From the NCBI GenBank assembly GCA_031549165.1, contig JAVBQE010000130.1:1-6793 (forward strand): a stretch of DNA of 6,793 bases, given 5' to 3'. A program made the translations under genes and the position numbers. Source of the DNA: Parelusimicrobium sp031549165 (GTDB taxonomy: Bacteria; Elusimicrobiota; Elusimicrobia; Elusimicrobiales; Elusimicrobiaceae). The notes below the pieces were generated by a model. That model ran no database searches. It had not been told where the DNA came from and saw only the letters and a list, made by a program, of their open reading frames with translations. Positions 5,382 to 6,793 of this stretch are shown piece after piece; positions within the stretch are counted from its first letter, which is position 1, and every line of letters starts with the position of its first letter.

Positions 5382-6701
5382 TTATTTCCCTACGCAAAAC
5401 TTTGAAAATATTATGCCTAAAATGTCGTCGGGCGTTATTTCGCCTATTGTTTCTTTAATTGCTTTTAGCGAGGAGCGCACATGCTCGGCTAAAAACTCTC
5501 CGCCCTCAGCCATGGCTTCTTTGGCGGCGGCCAACTCTTCTAAACATTTGGCCAGCGCGCTGTACTGGATGGCGCTGGTTATCATTATGTTTGGCGCGTT
5601 GAGCGTGCCTGTTATTTTGATAATTTCTTCTTTAAGCGCGTCCACGCCTTCGGCGTTTTTGGCGGATACTCTTATGCCTTTTAATGTTTTTTTAAGCGGC
5701 AGGTCCGCTTTGTTAAGTACGGTGATAACATGTTTGCCATGCGATAAAATTTCTTTGTAAAGCGCGGTCTCTTTTTCATCGTGCGGCAGTGAGCCGTCTG
5801 AGACGAATAAAATAACGTCCGCCTTCTCCACCGCGCGCATGGAGCGCGCTATGCCTTCCTGCTCGGCAAAGCCTTGCGCGTGCTCTCTTATGCCTGCGGT
5901 GTCTGTAATAATAATTTTGTGGCCTTTGTAATCAAAAGCGTCTTCAATAGTGTCGCGCGTGGTGCCGGCTTCTTCGGTAACGATGGCGCGCTCATAACCC
6001 AGAACCGCATTTAAAAGGCTGCTTTTGCCCGCGTTGGGCACGCCTGCTATGCTTACTTTTATGCCTTCTTTAACAAGTTTGCCGGTGGAGTAAGAAGACA
6101 TTAAAATTTTGGCCGCGCGCTCGGCGCTTTCTAGAATCTGCAAAATTTTATCCTGCGCCAAAACTTCCATTTCATTATCTACATCATCAAGGCGCACTTC
6201 TATTTGGGCAAGCAGCTCGCTGAGTAAATCTTTAATCTCATTAAATTTGGCGCTAACTTTACCGTCCATCCCGGCCTGCGCGGCGGCGTGGGCGGACGCG
6301 GTGTCTGAGGCTATCAAATCGCACAAAGCTTCAGCTTCCACAAGGTCCATTTTGCCGTTAAAGTAGGCGCGCTGGGAATATTCCCCCCCGCGCGCGGGTC
6401 GCGCGCCAAGGTGCGTCAAAATTTCCAAAAGCCTTCCTTTTATATATGGGGAGCCGTGGATGGCAATTTCCACAATGTCTTCCCCGGTAAAACTGCGGGG
6501 CGCTTTGAAAAATGTAAATAGCGCCTTATCCAAAGTCTGAGCGCCGTCCATTATTTTGCGCAAGTACACCCGCCCCGGCTGCGGCGTGAGCGGCGCGGCT
6601 AAGAGCTGCAAAGCGATATCCCACGCCTCACTGCCGCTTAAGCGCACTATTGCCACCGCGCTCGTTCCTTGCGGTGTTGAAAGGGAGACTATTGTTTCCA
6701 T
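5382..6701 (-). CDS. mnmE: tRNA modification GTPase MnmE (TrmE)
   Basis: A 439-residue cytoplasmic GTPase that, with MnmG, makes the cmnm5/nm5 modification of U34 in tRNA. The N-terminal folate-binding domain (about 1-118) shows TIVSLSTPQG (3-12), AIVRLSG (17-23), RSFTGEDIVEI (69-79) and GEYSQRAYFNGKMDLVEAEAL (106-126). A helical domain follows, with a GTPase domain inserted at about 214-370: G1 GVPNAGKS (220-227), G2 GTTRDT (246-251), G3 DTAG (267-270), G4 NKAD (330-333). The final FCVGK carries the family's C-terminal CxGK cysteine (C436). All key residues are present and the length is close to the usual 450. No Shine-Dalgarno is visible: the 20 bases before the ATG are almost all A/T, so the mRNA may be leaderless or the start weak. 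It is the first gene of the leftward run and faces a divergent start at 6754. Confidence 0.98.
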   Translation of the reverse strand: METIVSLSTPQGTSAVAIVRLSGSEAWDIALQLLAAPLTPQPGRVYLRKIMDGAQTLDKALFTFFKAPRSFTGEDIVEIAIHGSPYIKGRLLEILTHLGARPARGGEYSQRAYFNGKMDLVEAEALCDLIASDTASAHAAAQAGMDGKVSAKFNEIKDLLSELLAQIEVRLDDVDNEMEVLAQDKILQILESAERAAKILMSSYSTGKLVKEGIKVSIAGVPNAGKSSLLNAVLGYERAIVTEEAGTTRDTIEDAFDYKGHKIIITDTAGIREHAQGFAEQEGIARSMRAVEKADVILFVSDGSLPHDEKETALYKEILSHGKHVITVLNKADLPLKKTLKGIRVSAKNAEGVDALKEEIIKITGTLNAPNIMITSAIQYSALAKCLEELAAAKEAMAEGGEFLAEHVRSSLKAIKETIGEITPDDILGIIFSKFCVGK

Positions 6702-6719
6702 ATTTATATATTGTATAAT
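6692..6719 (+). promoter_or_regulatory. Possible promoter for the divergent plus-strand gene
   Basis: TTGTTT (6692-6697), 16 nt, and a perfect TATAAT (6714-6719) on the plus strand would start transcription near 6726 and leave a leader of about 28 nt before the ATG at 6754. The -35 box lies over the first codons of mnmE. On the other strand the same AT-rich stretch offers TACAAT (6715-6710), a candidate -10 box that would give mnmE almost no leader, but no matching -35 is seen. Confidence 0.45.
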
Positions 6720-6725
6720 TTTTGA

Positions 6726-6743
6726 TAGCTGGCCTGCCGGCTA
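6726..6743. promoter_or_regulatory. Imperfect 18-bp dyad between the divergent starts
   Basis: TAGCTGGCCTGCCGGCTA matches its own reverse complement at 14 of 18 positions, with TAGC/GCTA and GGC/GCC arms. It lies between the TATAAT box and the ribosome binding site of the plus-strand gene, where an operator or a small leader structure would act. It could be chance. Confidence 0.25.
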
Positions 6744-6753
6744 AGGAGACCTT

Positions 6754-6793
6754 ATGAATAAAACCCCATGCCCTTTGGCCCCCCCCCCCCCCC
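6754..6793 (+). CDS. Start of an unknown divergent gene, truncated by the window end
   Basis: A strong ribosome binding site, AAGGAG (6743-6748), stands 5 nt before an ATG at 6754, with a TATAAT box further upstream. These three signals together make a real gene start likely. The visible product is MNKTPCPLAPPPP, but the last residues come from a run of 15 C bases that may not be genuine. Only about nine codons (MNKTPCPLA) can be trusted, too few to name a family. It is transcribed away from mnmE. Confidence 0.5.
   Translation, partial: MNKTPCPLAPPPP
6779..6793. other. 15-base poly-C run at the sequence end, probable artefact
   Basis: The window ends in 15 consecutive C residues, the longest homopolymer in it. 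It would be poly-G if read from the other strand. Terminal poly-G/poly-C is a known artefact of two-colour sequencing chemistry and of contig ends. A true phase-variable C tract inside the new gene is the alternative, but the position at the exact end favours an artefact. Confidence 0.6.

Noticed and set aside
505..6744. Plus-strand open frames antisense to rsmH, the peptidase gene, mnmG and mnmE
   Set aside because: They are shadows of the minus-strand genes, lack ribosome binding sites and have no recognisable motifs.
1..6793. CRISPR array or phage genes
   Set aside because: No regularly spaced direct repeats of CRISPR length, and no integrase, capsid or terminase motifs in any frame.

Overview
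The window is one end of a contig from a bacterium. It is almost entirely a leftward (minus-strand) gene run, read from high to low coordinates: mnmE, mnmG, rsmG, a membrane-anchored putative zinc metallopeptidase, rsmH, ftsL, and the first codons of what is probably ftsI. The rsmH-ftsL-(ftsI) block is the usual start of a division and cell-wall (dcw) cluster. The mnmE-mnmG-rsmG block is the common tRNA-modification and 16S-methylation set. Base composition is moderate by eye, with GCGC-rich codons. The gene order and the abundance of intergenic palindromes made me think of Elusimicrobiota, but that is a weak inference; only 'bacterium with a dcw cluster' is firm.

Layout. 6754-6793 (+): a divergent, truncated start of an unknown gene behind a strong ribosome binding site, running into a 15-base poly-C tail that may be an artefact. 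6702-6753: divergent promoter region. 6701-5382 (-): mnmE. 5381-5281: an 80-bp long-armed palindromic repeat between mnmE and mnmG. 5280-3514 (-): mnmG. 3513-3048: a 466-bp gap with no credible gene but much structure: a 9-bp perfect hairpin, a dispersed repeat (copy B), a GC-rich block of hairpins, an inverted-repeat unit, and three copies of an octamer ending at the rsmG ribosome binding site. 3047-2487 (-): rsmG. 2485-1340 (-): HExxH peptidase. 1339-1179: a GC-rich palindrome and copy A of the dispersed repeat. 1178-321 (-): rsmH. 324-49 (-): ftsL. 59-1 (-): ftsI start.

How the genes relate. MnmE and MnmG act together to make the cmnm5/nm5 group on U34 of tRNA anticodons. RsmG methylates 16S rRNA at N7 of G527 and RsmH at N4 of C1402. 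FtsL and FtsI are divisome parts. Translation quality control and division are thus joined in one direction of transcription. The tight junctions (rsmG to peptidase 1 nt; rsmH to ftsL 4-bp overlap; ftsL to ftsI 11-bp overlap) suggest two or three transcription units rather than one.

The least explained parts are the three palindrome-bearing gaps, the two-copy repeat that places a similar promoter-like TATAAG box upstream of both 16S methyltransferase genes, and the peptidase sitting between rsmG and rsmH.
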